Shown here: piece after piece, positions 1 to 7,393 of the stretch | Numbering within the stretch: the first letter of the stretch is position 1 | Layout of the letters: the number at the start of each line of letters is the position of its first letter | NCBI RefSeq assembly: GCF_002911665.1 | Contig: NZ_MTBP01000001.1 | Coordinates: 1,674,001 to 1,738,000 of the forward strand | DNA from: Actinomadura rubteroloni | GTDB lineage: Bacteria; Actinomycetota; Actinomycetes; Streptosporangiales; Streptosporangiaceae | Direction: 5' to 3' | Length of the DNA stretch: 64,000 nucleotides | Made by a program: the position numbers and the translations under genes | Notes under the pieces: generated by a model | Told to the model about the DNA's origin: nothing | Databases searched by the model: none | What the model saw: the letters and a program-made list of their open reading frames with translations, nothing else

Positions 1-992
1 GCGATCACCAGTCCGGGGTGCCGCCGCGCGAGCGCGTCCGGGGCCAGCCCGAACCGGTCCAGCGCGCCGGGCCGGTAGCCGGTGACGACGACGTCCGCGT
101 CCGCGAGCAGGCCGTGCAGGACGGCATGGTCGCCGCCGTCGCGCAGATCCAGCGTGGTCGAGCGCTTGCCCTGCCCGGTGTCCAGGTGCAGCCACGCGAT
201 CTCGGGATGCTGCGGCGGGTCGACGCGCAGCACGTCCGCGCCCGCGAACGCGAGGTCCCGCGTGGCGACCGGGCCGGCGATGACGCGCGTGAGGTCGAGG
301 ACGCGCACCCCGGAGAGCGGCAGGTCCGCGGCGCGCACCGCAGGCCAGGGACGCGGGTCGGCCGGGCCGATCTCGGCCGTCTCGACGAGGGGCCGCGCGG
401 CCAGCGCCGCCGCCTGCGGATGATCCCGCCACTGCTCGGGCGTCCGGACGGCCGCGACGACCGCGCCCGCCGCCACCGCGCGTTCCTCCAGGTCGGCGGC
501 GTTGTGGCGGGCCACGGCGGCGCGGAACTCGGCGGGCCGGACACCGGCGGCGAGGCCGAGCAACGACCGCAGCCGCCGGGCGTGGTGCGGGTAGTTGCCG
601 TGGGTGCGGATCCAGCCGTCGTCCGCGCGCCAGAAGCCGGAGAGCGCCGCCCACGCCTCGCCGGGACGTCCGTCCAGCCGGAACAGCCGCTCGCTCTGGT
701 ACGACGCGGCGATTCGGTCGGCCGTGAGGAGCACCGGGGCGACCTCGCCGCCGAACCGCCGCGCCCGGACGACGTCGGCCGCCAGCGACGCGACCCCCAC
801 ACCGTCGGCCGCCAGTTCACCGACCGGCAGCGCGGACGGCAGCGGAACCGCGTCCCCCGGCGACGTGATCAGTTCCAGCAGCGCCGGATCGCCGCCGAGA
901 TCGGCCCATGCCCGCCGCGCGAACCGTCCCGCCGCCTCCGCCGCGCGATCGGACGTCGTGCCGTCGTCGCTTCGGCCGGTCATTTCCCCCAC
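1..992 (-). CDS. CaiB/BaiF (family III) CoA transferase, partial at left edge
   Basis: About 330 residues are visible and the C-terminus runs off the left edge. The second half carries the family III signature (LSGVRVLDLTRVIAGPVATR, then GADVLRVD and the LDLRDGGD stretch), which normally opens the protein. The first 220 residues instead resemble the usual C-terminal half of the family (DGWIRTHGNYPHH, then AVRTPEQW), so the domain order looks permuted or duplicated. I chose the GTG at 992 because AGGAGG lies 6 nt upstream; an ATG at 998 abuts that site and an ATG at 983 is too distant. The family moves CoA between carboxylic acids; the substrate here cannot be told. It is divergent from the Imm51-like gene. 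Confidence 0.85.
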   Translation of the reverse strand, partial: MGEMTGRSDDGTTSDRAAEAAGRFARRAWADLGGDPALLELITSPGDAVPLPSALPVGELAADGVGVASLAADVVRARRFGGEVAPVLLTADRIAASYQSERLFRLDGRPGEAWAALSGFWRADDGWIRTHGNYPHHARRLRSLLGLAAGVRPAEFRAAVARHNAADLEERAVAAGAVVAAVRTPEQWRDHPQAAALAARPLVETAEIGPADPRPWPAVRAADLPLSGVRVLDLTRVIAGPVATRDLAFAGADVLRVDPPQHPEIAWLHLDTGQGKRSTTLDLRDGGDHAVLHGLLADADVVVTGYRPGALDRFGLAPDALARRHPGLVI

Positions 993-1110
993 GCCCATCC
1001 TCCTGCCGCTCACGGGACGCGTATCGGACCCATCCAATGCGTCCCGCAACCGATCTACCAGGGTCCGATCCAGGAGAAGCGGACTGCCCCCGAATGTCCG
1101 GGGCGCCCGC

Positions 1111-1116
1111 TAGGTT
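1111..1116 (+). promoter_or_regulatory. Leaderless -10 element (TAGGTT) of the Imm51-like gene
   Basis: TAGGTT ends 6 nt before the ATG at 1123 and no Shine-Dalgarno is present. Transcription would therefore begin at or next to the start codon. No good -35 is visible. Confidence 0.5.
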
Positions 1117-1122
1117 CGCCGC

Positions 1123-1479
1123 ATGACCGACCGGACCACCTTCGCGCCGCTCATCTTCTTCGAGTACGACCACAAGCCGGGCCACTTCTGCCTCATGCTC
1201 GGCGACCAGCACATGGTCGACTTGGAGGACGTCTTCGAGGAATGCGGCCAGTACGGCAACGGATACGGCTGGGCGGGCGTGGCGCGCTCGGCGGTGAGCA
1301 CCCGCGCACCGGAACTGGAAGGCCGGTTCGGGCTCGACCCCGAGGCCGGAACCTTCGTGGCCTACGGCGAGGATCCCGACGCCCTCAAAGCCCTCGGCGC
1401 CCTGATGCGCACCGCCTGGCACGACCGCGCGGAACTGAGGACGCTCATCGAGTCCGGCGACCCCGACTGGTTCGACTGA
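1123..1479 (+). CDS. Imm51-like immunity family protein (orphan)
   Basis: A 118-residue acidic cytosolic protein with no signal peptide or membrane segment. The opening (FAPLIFFEYDHKPGHFCLML) and a GNGYGW motif near residue 46 resemble the Imm51 family of polymorphic-toxin immunity proteins. That call is from memory of the family pattern and is moderate in strength. No toxin gene lies next to it: the neighbours are a divergent CoA transferase and a convergent beta-lactamase-like gene. It could be a domesticated or orphan immunity gene. Its transcript is probably leaderless, and a strong bidirectional terminator follows the stop codon. Confidence 0.65.
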   Translation: MTDRTTFAPLIFFEYDHKPGHFCLMLGDQHMVDLEDVFEECGQYGNGYGWAGVARSAVSTRAPELEGRFGLDPEAGTFVAYGEDPDALKALGALMRTAWHDRAELRTLIESGDPDWFD

Positions 1480-1505
1480 CCCTGAAGCCCGCGCGGGCTT
1501 CAGGG
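1480..1505. terminator. Bidirectional terminator between convergent genes
   Basis: This is a perfect 26-nt palindrome with 13-nt arms (CCCTGAAGCCCGC and its complement). It starts 1 nt after the Imm51-like stop and overlaps the stop codon of the convergent beta-lactamase-like gene. No T-tract is present, as is usual in actinomycetes. Confidence 0.8.
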
Positions 1506-2447
1506 CCGGTGGCCGGGGGCGAGGCCCAATCCTTCGATGAGGAGGGTCGTGGTGCGGGCTATGACGGACTCGTCGGCGTCGCCTTTCGGGTCGTTGCGGT
1601 TGGTGTAGATGGCGATGATCAAAGGAGCGTGGCCGGGGGGCGTGACGACGGCTATGTCGTTGGCCGTTCCGTACGTCGAGCCGGTGCCGGTCTTGTCGCC
1701 GACGAGCCAGTTCCCGGGGACGCTGGCGCGGATCCGGGCGTCGCCGGTGACCGTGGCGCGCAGCCAGACATTGAGCTGCGCCCGATCGGGGGCGGCGAGG
1801 GCGCGGCCCACGGTGACGGAGGCGAGGTCGCGTCCGATCGCGGCGGGGGTGACGGTGTCCTGACGCTGGCCCGGTTTCCATTGGTTGAGGGCGGGCTCGT
1901 TGTGGTCCAGGCGGGAGACGGAGTCGCCGAGGGAGCGCAGGTAACGCGTCACGCCCGCCGGGCCGCCCACCTGCTTCAGCAGAACGTTCGCCGCCGTGTT
2001 GTCGCTCCGGGTGATGGCCGCGCGGCACAGCTCGGCGGCAGTGAGGCCGTCGGTGATGTGCTTCTCGGTGACGGGGGAGTTGGGGAGCAGGTCGTCCGCC
2101 GTCCAGTGGAGGCGGCGGTGGAGGAGGCCGGGGTCGCTCACGCGCGCCTTGTGGAGGACCGCCGCGGCCAGCGCGGCCTTGAAGGTGGACGCGAAGGCGA
2201 ACCGTTCGTCCGCGCGGTGCGCGACGGTCCGGCCGTTGCCGGTGTCGACGGCGAACGCGCCGATGCGGCCCGCGTAGGAGCGTTCGAGGGCGTCGATGCG
2301 TCCGGTGACGGACGGGACGGCGTCGGTGGTCGCCGCTCGCGGGACGGCCGGCGCCGACGACCCGTCGCATCCCGCCGCGCCGAGGGCGACGGACGCGGCG
2401 AGGACGGACGAGGCGAGGAGCGCGCGCCGGCGAAGTGATCGCTGCAT
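1500..2447 (-). CDS. Class A beta-lactamase-like serine hydrolase, lipoprotein
   Basis: A 315-residue exported protein. A basic N-terminus and hydrophobic segment end in a lipobox-like AAGC with Cys27, so it is probably a membrane-anchored lipoprotein. All class A catalytic motifs are present: S87-T-F-K90 (nucleophile), S148-D-N150, E184 in EPALN (general base of the Glu166 type) and K252-T-G. It should form a serine acyl-enzyme and is likely to hydrolyse penicillin-type beta-lactams. The start is the ATG at 2447; upstream in-frame codons would only add a non-hydrophobic extension. It stands alone, divergent from the STAS gene and convergent with the Imm51-like gene. Confidence 0.92.
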   Translation of the reverse strand: MQRSLRRRALLASSVLAASVALGAAGCDGSSAPAVPRAATTDAVPSVTGRIDALERSYAGRIGAFAVDTGNGRTVAHRADERFAFASTFKAALAAAVLHKARVSDPGLLHRRLHWTADDLLPNSPVTEKHITDGLTAAELCRAAITRSDNTAANVLLKQVGGPAGVTRYLRSLGDSVSRLDHNEPALNQWKPGQRQDTVTPAAIGRDLASVTVGRALAAPDRAQLNVWLRATVTGDARIRASVPGNWLVGDKTGTGSTYGTANDIAVVTPPGHAPLIIAIYTNRNDPKGDADESVIARTTTLLIEGLGLAPGHRP

Positions 2448-2555
2448 GGGACGACAACAGCAGAACGTCGGCGACGGTGTCCAATACCGATACACGTCCG
2501 CCATTCATAGCCGTTTCCGCATCGTCCCAGGTCGTCGGCGGAATGTGCGCGATCG

Positions 2556-2580
2556 GAATGACCCTGTGGCCTCGGGGTAC
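2556..2580 (+). promoter_or_regulatory. Candidate SigB-type promoter (GNNT-N15-GGGTAC) upstream of the STAS gene
   Basis: GAAT at 2556-2559 and GGGTAC at 2575-2580 are separated by 15 nt. This fits the Streptomyces sigma-B consensus GNNT-N14-16-GGGTAC/T. Initiation near 2587 would leave a leader of about 30 nt before the ATG at 2616. Confidence 0.4.
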
Positions 2581-2615
2581 AGCCCTGTTCCTTCGGAGGC
2601 GACGGGGGTGGACCC

Positions 2616-3068
2616 ATGCGACGGGACGTCCGGGTGCGGCTGGACACAGGTCATTCCAGCGGCTGCACCGTGGCGTACGTGTCCGGCGATCTGGATTTCG
2701 GCAACGCGCACGAGATGGTGGAGGAGTACTTCCGGCTGGCCGGGACGGCGGACCGGCCGACGCGGGTCGTCCTGGACTTCGAGGAGGTCGGCTTCCTCGA
2801 CTCGTCCGGCATCGGGGCGGTGGTGCGCCTGTGGAAGGCCCTGCGGGACGGCGGCGGCGATCTCGGCATCGCGCACCCGCCCCGCATCTGCTGGGTGATG
2901 ATGACGCGGACCGGGCTCGCCCGCTACATCGCGATGGGCCAGACGGTGAACGGCGTCGCCGCCCGGCTGGCGCCGCCGCGCGCCCCGTCGCGCGGCGGCG
3001 CGCACCCGCGCGACGGACGGTCCGGCCCCCCGGGCGAGCACCGCGCCCGCGCGGCCCGAGCCCGGTGA
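2616..3068 (+). CDS. STAS-domain anti-sigma factor antagonist
   Basis: The first 110 or so of 150 residues form a STAS domain of the SpoIIAA/RsbV type: VSGDLDFGNA, then VVLDFEEVGFLDSSGIGAVV, where the first Ser of DSSG is the usual phospho-acceptor. Such proteins bind an anti-sigma kinase when unphosphorylated and free the sigma factor. The last 40 residues are a low-complexity Arg/Pro/Gly tail. No partner kinase or sigma gene is adjacent, so it probably acts on a distant partner. A GNNT-N15-GGGTAC promoter upstream suggests control by the stress sigma factor of the same type of network. Confidence 0.88.
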   Translation: MRRDVRVRLDTGHSSGCTVAYVSGDLDFGNAHEMVEEYFRLAGTADRPTRVVLDFEEVGFLDSSGIGAVVRLWKALRDGGGDLGIAHPPRICWVMMTRTGLARYIAMGQTVNGVAARLAPPRAPSRGGAHPRDGRSGPPGEHRARAARAR

Positions 3069-3090
3069 GCCGGCTTCCCCTGCGCGGCGC

Positions 3091-3188
3091 GCGGCGCCGA
3101 GCGCCGGGCGAGGGCTGCGCTGCGTGCTCGCGCGGTGAGCTGGTCGCGCGCCCCCTGCGCGCTCTCTCGCGGCGCCGAGCGCCGGGCG
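3091..3188. repeat. Pair of 20-bp direct repeats with internal hairpins
   Basis: An identical 20-bp sequence built around GGCGCCGAGCGCC occurs at 3091-3110 and at 3169-3188. Each copy can fold as a short GGCGC/GCGCC hairpin. They fill the 162-bp gap between the convergent STAS and phosphodiesterase genes, so a role in termination is possible. Confidence 0.5.
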
Positions 3189-3230
3189 CGGGGGTCCCGG
3201 GCGCGGTGGAGGGCGCCCGGGGCGGACGGG

Positions 3231-4301
3231 TCAGGGGCGGGCGTAGGACTTCGGGAGGCGCATGCCGCGTTCGGCCATGATCTTGCGGACGCGGTCCGGG
3301 TAGTCGGTGATGATCCCGTCGACGCCCATGTCGATCAGGGCCTCGACGGTCGCCGGGTCGTCGCACGTCCACGGGACGACCGTGAGCCGCCGCGCGTGCG
3401 CCTCCGCGACCATCGCGGGGCTGACGTAGAAGCGGAAGCCCGGGTCGCCGACCTTTCCGCTCTGCGGGAAGCCGTAGACCGGCGACAGCGCCCGGACGCC
3501 GGGGACGGACGCGGCGGCCTTCACGAAGTCGCCGCCGAAGTCGTCGGCGTCGATCCCGCCGAGCCACGGCGACGCCCCCGGCTTGCCGACCTGCAAGAAG
3601 TCGTAGTTCGTCAGCGCCACCAGCGGCCAGGACGGCGCGAGCCGGTGCATGACCTTCAGCGCGCCCCAGTCGAACGACTGGATCGTGACCTGGTCCTCGA
3701 TGCCCGAGGCGTGGATCTCCTCGAACACGCGGCGGATGAACAGCTCGCGCGGCGCGGTCTGCTCGGGCGCGCCCGCCTCGACCTTGGTCTCGATGTTCAG
3801 CGCGACCTGCCTGGCGCGGTAGGACTTGACGAGGTTCAGGACGTCCTTCAGCTCGGCCATCCGGAACCCGCGCACGACCTCCTGCTCGGGGAACCCGGGC
3901 AACTGCTGGTAGCCGCAGTCCAGCGTCTTGATCTGGGCGAGCGTGAGGTCCTTGATGTACTTGCCGACGTAGGGGTACATCGGGTCGCCCGGCGCGACCG
4001 GGCCGGTGTCGCGGCACTTGGTGCCGCTGATCTGCCGGTCGTGGTTGACGACGACCTTCTCGTCCTTGGTGACGTGGGTGTCCAGCTCCAGGGTGCTGAC
4101 ACCGAGCCGCAGCGCCTTGGCGAACCCTTCCAGCGACTCCTCGGTGGTGAGCCCGAGCCCGCCGCGATGGGCCTGGAGGTCGAAATGGGTCTTCTGGGGG
4201 AGCACCGGGCGAGGCGCGCCGCCCGGGGACGCGTGCGCGACGGCGGGCGTCAGCAGCGCGGGCACGACGGCCAGGCCGACGAGGACACGACGCAGGGACA
4301 T
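3231..4301 (-). CDS. glpQ: Secreted glycerophosphodiester phosphodiesterase
   Basis: A 356-residue GDPD-family enzyme. It hydrolyses glycerophosphodiesters to glycerol-3-phosphate plus an alcohol and can act on teichoic-acid or lipid breakdown products. Residues 1-25 are a signal peptide (AVAHA cleavage), so it works outside the membrane. Metal and catalytic motifs are HRG 45-47, ELD 72-74 and H87-D88, and the C-terminus has the typical DMGVDGIITDYPD. The start is the ATG at 4301, which opens the signal peptide; longer in-frame starts add only polar sequence. The substrate is not determined. Confidence 0.9.
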   Translation of the reverse strand: MSLRRVLVGLAVVPALLTPAVAHASPGGAPRPVLPQKTHFDLQAHRGGLGLTTEESLEGFAKALRLGVSTLELDTHVTKDEKVVVNHDRQISGTKCRDTGPVAPGDPMYPYVGKYIKDLTLAQIKTLDCGYQQLPGFPEQEVVRGFRMAELKDVLNLVKSYRARQVALNIETKVEAGAPEQTAPRELFIRRVFEEIHASGIEDQVTIQSFDWGALKVMHRLAPSWPLVALTNYDFLQVGKPGASPWLGGIDADDFGGDFVKAAASVPGVRALSPVYGFPQSGKVGDPGFRFYVSPAMVAEAHARRLTVVPWTCDDPATVEALIDMGVDGIITDYPDRVRKIMAERGMRLPKSYARP

Positions 4302-4490
4302 GGGGAACGACCTCGGCTCTCTTCGCTTCATCCGGCCCGATGAAGCTAGAGCGCCGCCCGGCCCGCCGCGTGGCGTCGATATGAGGGAGCCGTGAACGTT
4401 CGCGAAAGCCCGTCCGGTCACCGTCCGCAGCCGTGGCCCCGAAAGCGCAGCTCAGCGGTCCCCGATCGACTCCGGACCGTGACCGGGAGT

Positions 4491-6098
4491 TCAGATCCAG
4501 CTATCGAACCAGATGCGGGCGTGCCAGGAGTCGTACGGGATGATCTTGGCCGAGTAGATCGGGTAGAAGTAGGCGAAGTTCACCAGCACCACCAGGACGA
4601 ACGCGCCCGCCGTGGCCGCGCCGACCAGCCGCCGCGCCGACGGCGAGGGAAGGCGCGACGAGGCGTCCGGCGCGGTCAGCACGCCCGGTTTCGGCGCCGG
4701 GCCGATCAGGTAGCCGAAGACCAGGACGAGCGCCAGGCACATGAACGGGATCATCGGCGTCGTGTAGAAGAGGAACATCGTCCGGTGCTGGAACGCCGAC
4801 GGGAACCACGACACCCAGCCCGCGCCGTAGCCGAGCAGGATCGCGCCCGCGCGCCAGTCCCGCATCCGGATCCACAGGAACAACACGAGGACGAGCGCCA
4901 GCGCCGCCCCCCACCACAGCGCCGGCGTCCCGATGCCGAGGATCTCGCGGGAGCACCGCGCCGCCCCGCAGTTCTTCGGCTCGGTGTAGTAGAACGCCAC
5001 CGGGCGTTTCAGGATCGGCCAGTTCCACGGCCACGACTGGTACGGATGCTTGGCCTCCAGCCCGGTGTGGAAGCTCAGCATCTCCTTGTTGTACTCGTAC
5101 AGCCGGGGGATCGCCTCGAACGGGCGCCACAGCGGATTGGACGACACCTCGCCGCGTCCCCACCCGCCGGCCTTGAAGATCCACCCCCACCACGTCGCGT
5201 AGTACGTCACGACGCCGACGACGGCCAACTGCAGGAACGCCGGGCCGGCCTCCCACCGCAGCATCCCGGCCCACGGCGCGGGCACCCCGGCGGCGCGGCG
5301 GGCGCCGACGTCCCAGAGCAGGACCATCACACCGAACGCCGCGATGTAGAACACGGCCGTCCACTTGGTGCCGAGGCCGAGGCCGAGGCACACCCCCGCC
5401 GCGATCCGCCAGCCGTGCAGCAGGAACGGGCCGGACCGGGACGCGTGCCCGGCCTCCATCTTCTCGACGAGCCGCCGCCGCGAACGGTCGCGGTCGGCGA
5501 CCAGGCAGGCGAAGCCCGCCAGCACCCAGAACATGACGAACACGTCGAGCAGGGCGGCGCGGCTCGTCACGAACGCGAGGCCGTCCACCGCGAGCAGCAG
5601 CCCGGCGGCGCAGCCGAGCAGCGTCGAGCCCGTCATCCGCCGCGCGACCCGGCACAGGATCAGCACCGACAGCGTTCCGGCCAGCGCCGGGACGAACCGC
5701 CACCCGAACGGCGTCGCCCCGAAGATCTGCTCGCCGATCGCGATCATCCACTTGCCGACGGGGGGATGGGCGACGAACGACGGCCCGTCCGACCAGATGT
5801 AGGCGTGCGGGTTCGCGATGAGCGCCTTGTCGGCGTCCTTGGCGGTGTTGTGCTCCCAGCCGAACCGCAGCAGGGACAGCGCGTCCTTGGCGTAGTAGGT
5901 CTCGTCGAACACGACGGCCTTCGGCTGCCCGAGCCCGGTGAAGCGCAGCACGCCCGCGAACAGCGTCACGAGCAGCGGGCCCAGCCAGCCGCGCAGCGCG
6001 TCGCCCGGGACCGGCGGGACGACCCAGTCGCGCAGCGTGCGGGGCCGGGACCGTCCGAGGGGAGGGTCCCCGGCGGGTGCGTAGTCCGTCGTGGCCAT
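4491..6098 (-). CDS. pmt: Protein O-mannosyltransferase (GT39, Pmt)
   Basis: A 535-residue polytopic membrane protein. Actinobacterial Pmt transfers mannose from polyprenol-phosphate-mannose to Ser/Thr of exported proteins at the outer face of the membrane. The hallmark Asp-Glu pair is D65-E66 in VVFDETYYAKDA and the HPPVGK loop is at 111-116; about ten hydrophobic segments and the C-terminal PMT_4TMC-like region follow. The ATG at 6098 is chosen over a GTG further upstream because TACGAT ends 6 nt before it, implying a leaderless message. It is divergent from rsmI, the usual actinomycete pairing. Confidence 0.93.
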   Translation of the reverse strand: MATTDYAPAGDPPLGRSRPRTLRDWVVPPVPGDALRGWLGPLLVTLFAGVLRFTGLGQPKAVVFDETYYAKDALSLLRFGWEHNTAKDADKALIANPHAYIWSDGPSFVAHPPVGKWMIAIGEQIFGATPFGWRFVPALAGTLSVLILCRVARRMTGSTLLGCAAGLLLAVDGLAFVTSRAALLDVFVMFWVLAGFACLVADRDRSRRRLVEKMEAGHASRSGPFLLHGWRIAAGVCLGLGLGTKWTAVFYIAAFGVMVLLWDVGARRAAGVPAPWAGMLRWEAGPAFLQLAVVGVVTYYATWWGWIFKAGGWGRGEVSSNPLWRPFEAIPRLYEYNKEMLSFHTGLEAKHPYQSWPWNWPILKRPVAFYYTEPKNCGAARCSREILGIGTPALWWGAALALVLVLFLWIRMRDWRAGAILLGYGAGWVSWFPSAFQHRTMFLFYTTPMIPFMCLALVLVFGYLIGPAPKPGVLTAPDASSRLPSPSARRLVGAATAGAFVLVVLVNFAYFYPIYSAKIIPYDSWHARIWFDSWI

Positions 6099-6104
6099 TC
6101 CGAC

Positions 6105-6110
6105 ATCGTA
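6105..6110 (-). promoter_or_regulatory. Leaderless -10 element (TACGAT) of pmt
   Basis: On the minus strand TACGAT occupies 6110-6105, 6 nt before the ATG at 6098. No Shine-Dalgarno is present. Confidence 0.45.
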
Positions 6111-6178
6111 GGGGCGGGCGGCGCCGGAGCGACATCGCGGCATTGGCCTGTGGATAACCCAGCGGGGAGAATGGCCGG

Positions 6179-7021
6179 GTGAACGAGGACACGGGAACGC
6201 TGCTGCTCGCCGCCGCGCCGATCGGACGGACGGACGACGCGTCCCCCCGCCTGCGCGCCGCCCTGGAGACCGCCCCGGTCATCGCGGCCGAGGACACCCG
6301 GCGGCTGCGGCGCCTGACCGGCGACCTCGGCGTCGCGCCCACCGGACGGATCGTGTCGTACCACGACCAGAACGAGACGGCCCGCGCCGCCGAGCTGCTG
6401 GACGAGCTGCTCGCCGGCCGCGACGTCCTGGTGATCACCGACGCCGGGATGCCCGGCGTGTCCGATCCGGGCTACCGGCTGGTGCGGGCGGCCGTGGAGA
6501 AGGACGTCCGCGTGTCGGTGCTCCCCGGACCGTCCGCCGTGACGACCGCGCTGATCATGTCGGGTCTGCCCACCGATCGGTTCTGCTTCGAAGGCTTCCC
6601 GCCGCGCAAGCAGGGGGAGCGGGCGCGCCGTCTCGCCGCGCTGGCCGCCGAGCCCCGCACGCTGGTGTTCTTCGAGGCCCCGCACCGGCTCGCGGTGACG
6701 CTGACGGCGATGGCGGAGGCGTTCGGCGGGGACCGTCCCGCCGCCGTCTGCCGCGAGCTGACCAAGACCTACGAGGAGGTCAGGCGCGGCCCGCTCAGCG
6801 AGCTGGCGGCGTGGGCGGAGGAGAACGCGCGCGGCGAGATCACGCTGGTGGTCGGCGGCGCCCAGGAGACCGGGGCGATCACCGATCCGGAGGAGCTGGC
6901 CGCCGCCGTCGCGTCACGCGAAGCCCAAGGGACGCCCAGGAAAGAGGCGATCTCCGCGATCGCCAAGGAGAACGGCGTTCCGAAGCGCGTCGTGTACGAC
7001 GCCGTGGTCGCCCACAAATAA
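6179..7021 (+). CDS. rsmI: 16S rRNA (cytidine1402-2'-O)-methyltransferase
   Basis: A 280-residue SAM-dependent tetrapyrrole-methylase-fold enzyme that 2'-O-methylates C1402 in the decoding centre of 16S rRNA. Family motifs are LLAAAPIGR near the N-terminus, AEDTRRLRRL, VITDAGMPGVSDPGYRLV, GPSAVTTALIMSGLPTDRF and CRELTKTYEEV. The C-terminal helix (ASREAQGTPRKEAI) is the usual small RNA-binding tail. The start is GTG at 6179; no strong Shine-Dalgarno is seen. Divergent from pmt. Confidence 0.95.
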   Translation: MNEDTGTLLLAAAPIGRTDDASPRLRAALETAPVIAAEDTRRLRRLTGDLGVAPTGRIVSYHDQNETARAAELLDELLAGRDVLVITDAGMPGVSDPGYRLVRAAVEKDVRVSVLPGPSAVTTALIMSGLPTDRFCFEGFPPRKQGERARRLAALAAEPRTLVFFEAPHRLAVTLTAMAEAFGGDRPAAVCRELTKTYEEVRRGPLSELAAWAEENARGEITLVVGGAQETGAITDPEELAAAVASREAQGTPRKEAISAIAKENGVPKRVVYDAVVAHK

Positions 7022-7108
7022 ACCGGACTTTTCGGGCATGTGTCCGGCCGGGCCGGTAATAACGAACCGGGGAAGGGGAGTGGCGGTCTCACAAGGGGGG
7101 TGGCGGCC

Positions 7109-7393
7109 ATGCGCGAGACGTGGACGAGCCACGAAGCGTGGGCCTACGAGTGCCAGAACTGCGGCACGCGTTGGCAGGAGCAGTTCGACGTCGTCCACGA
7201 CGGACGGGCCGCGACCGTCTACCAGAGCGACGGACGGCCGTGCGTCCCGCCGTGGACCGGGCACGACTGCCCGGACTGCCACAGCGGGAACCTCTACTCG
7301 GCCCCGTACCAGCGGAGCCCGGCCGTCCCGCGCTCACGCCACGACGGCGACCCGCGGCTGATGAGCCGGCTCAGGCGCCTGCACGCCTGGTGA
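7109..7393 (+). CDS. Small zinc-ribbon protein of unknown function
   Basis: A 94-residue protein with two Cys pairs (CQNC near residue 13 and CPDC near residue 54), the layout of a four-Cys zinc ribbon, followed by a basic C-terminus. There is no signal peptide or membrane segment. AAGGGGGG lies just upstream; either ATG 7109 or an in-frame GTG at 7100 could be used. Its last 23 nt overlap the 3' end of the convergent glycosyltransferase gene. I do not recognise a function; zinc ribbons of this size often bind nucleic acid or act as protein adaptors. Confidence 0.75.
   Translation: MRETWTSHEAWAYECQNCGTRWQEQFDVVHDGRAATVYQSDGRPCVPPWTGHDCPDCHSGNLYSAPYQRSPAVPRSRHDGDPRLMSRLRRLHAW

Noticed and set aside
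18..2438. An 806-codon open frame on the plus strand
   Set aside because: It runs antisense through the CoA transferase and beta-lactamase genes, has Arg/Gly/Ala/Pro-dominated sequence with no recognisable domain, and exists only because of the high GC content.
817..4017. A 1066-codon open frame on the minus strand
   Set aside because: It crosses several real genes in another frame and reads as low-complexity Arg/Pro/Gly sequence.
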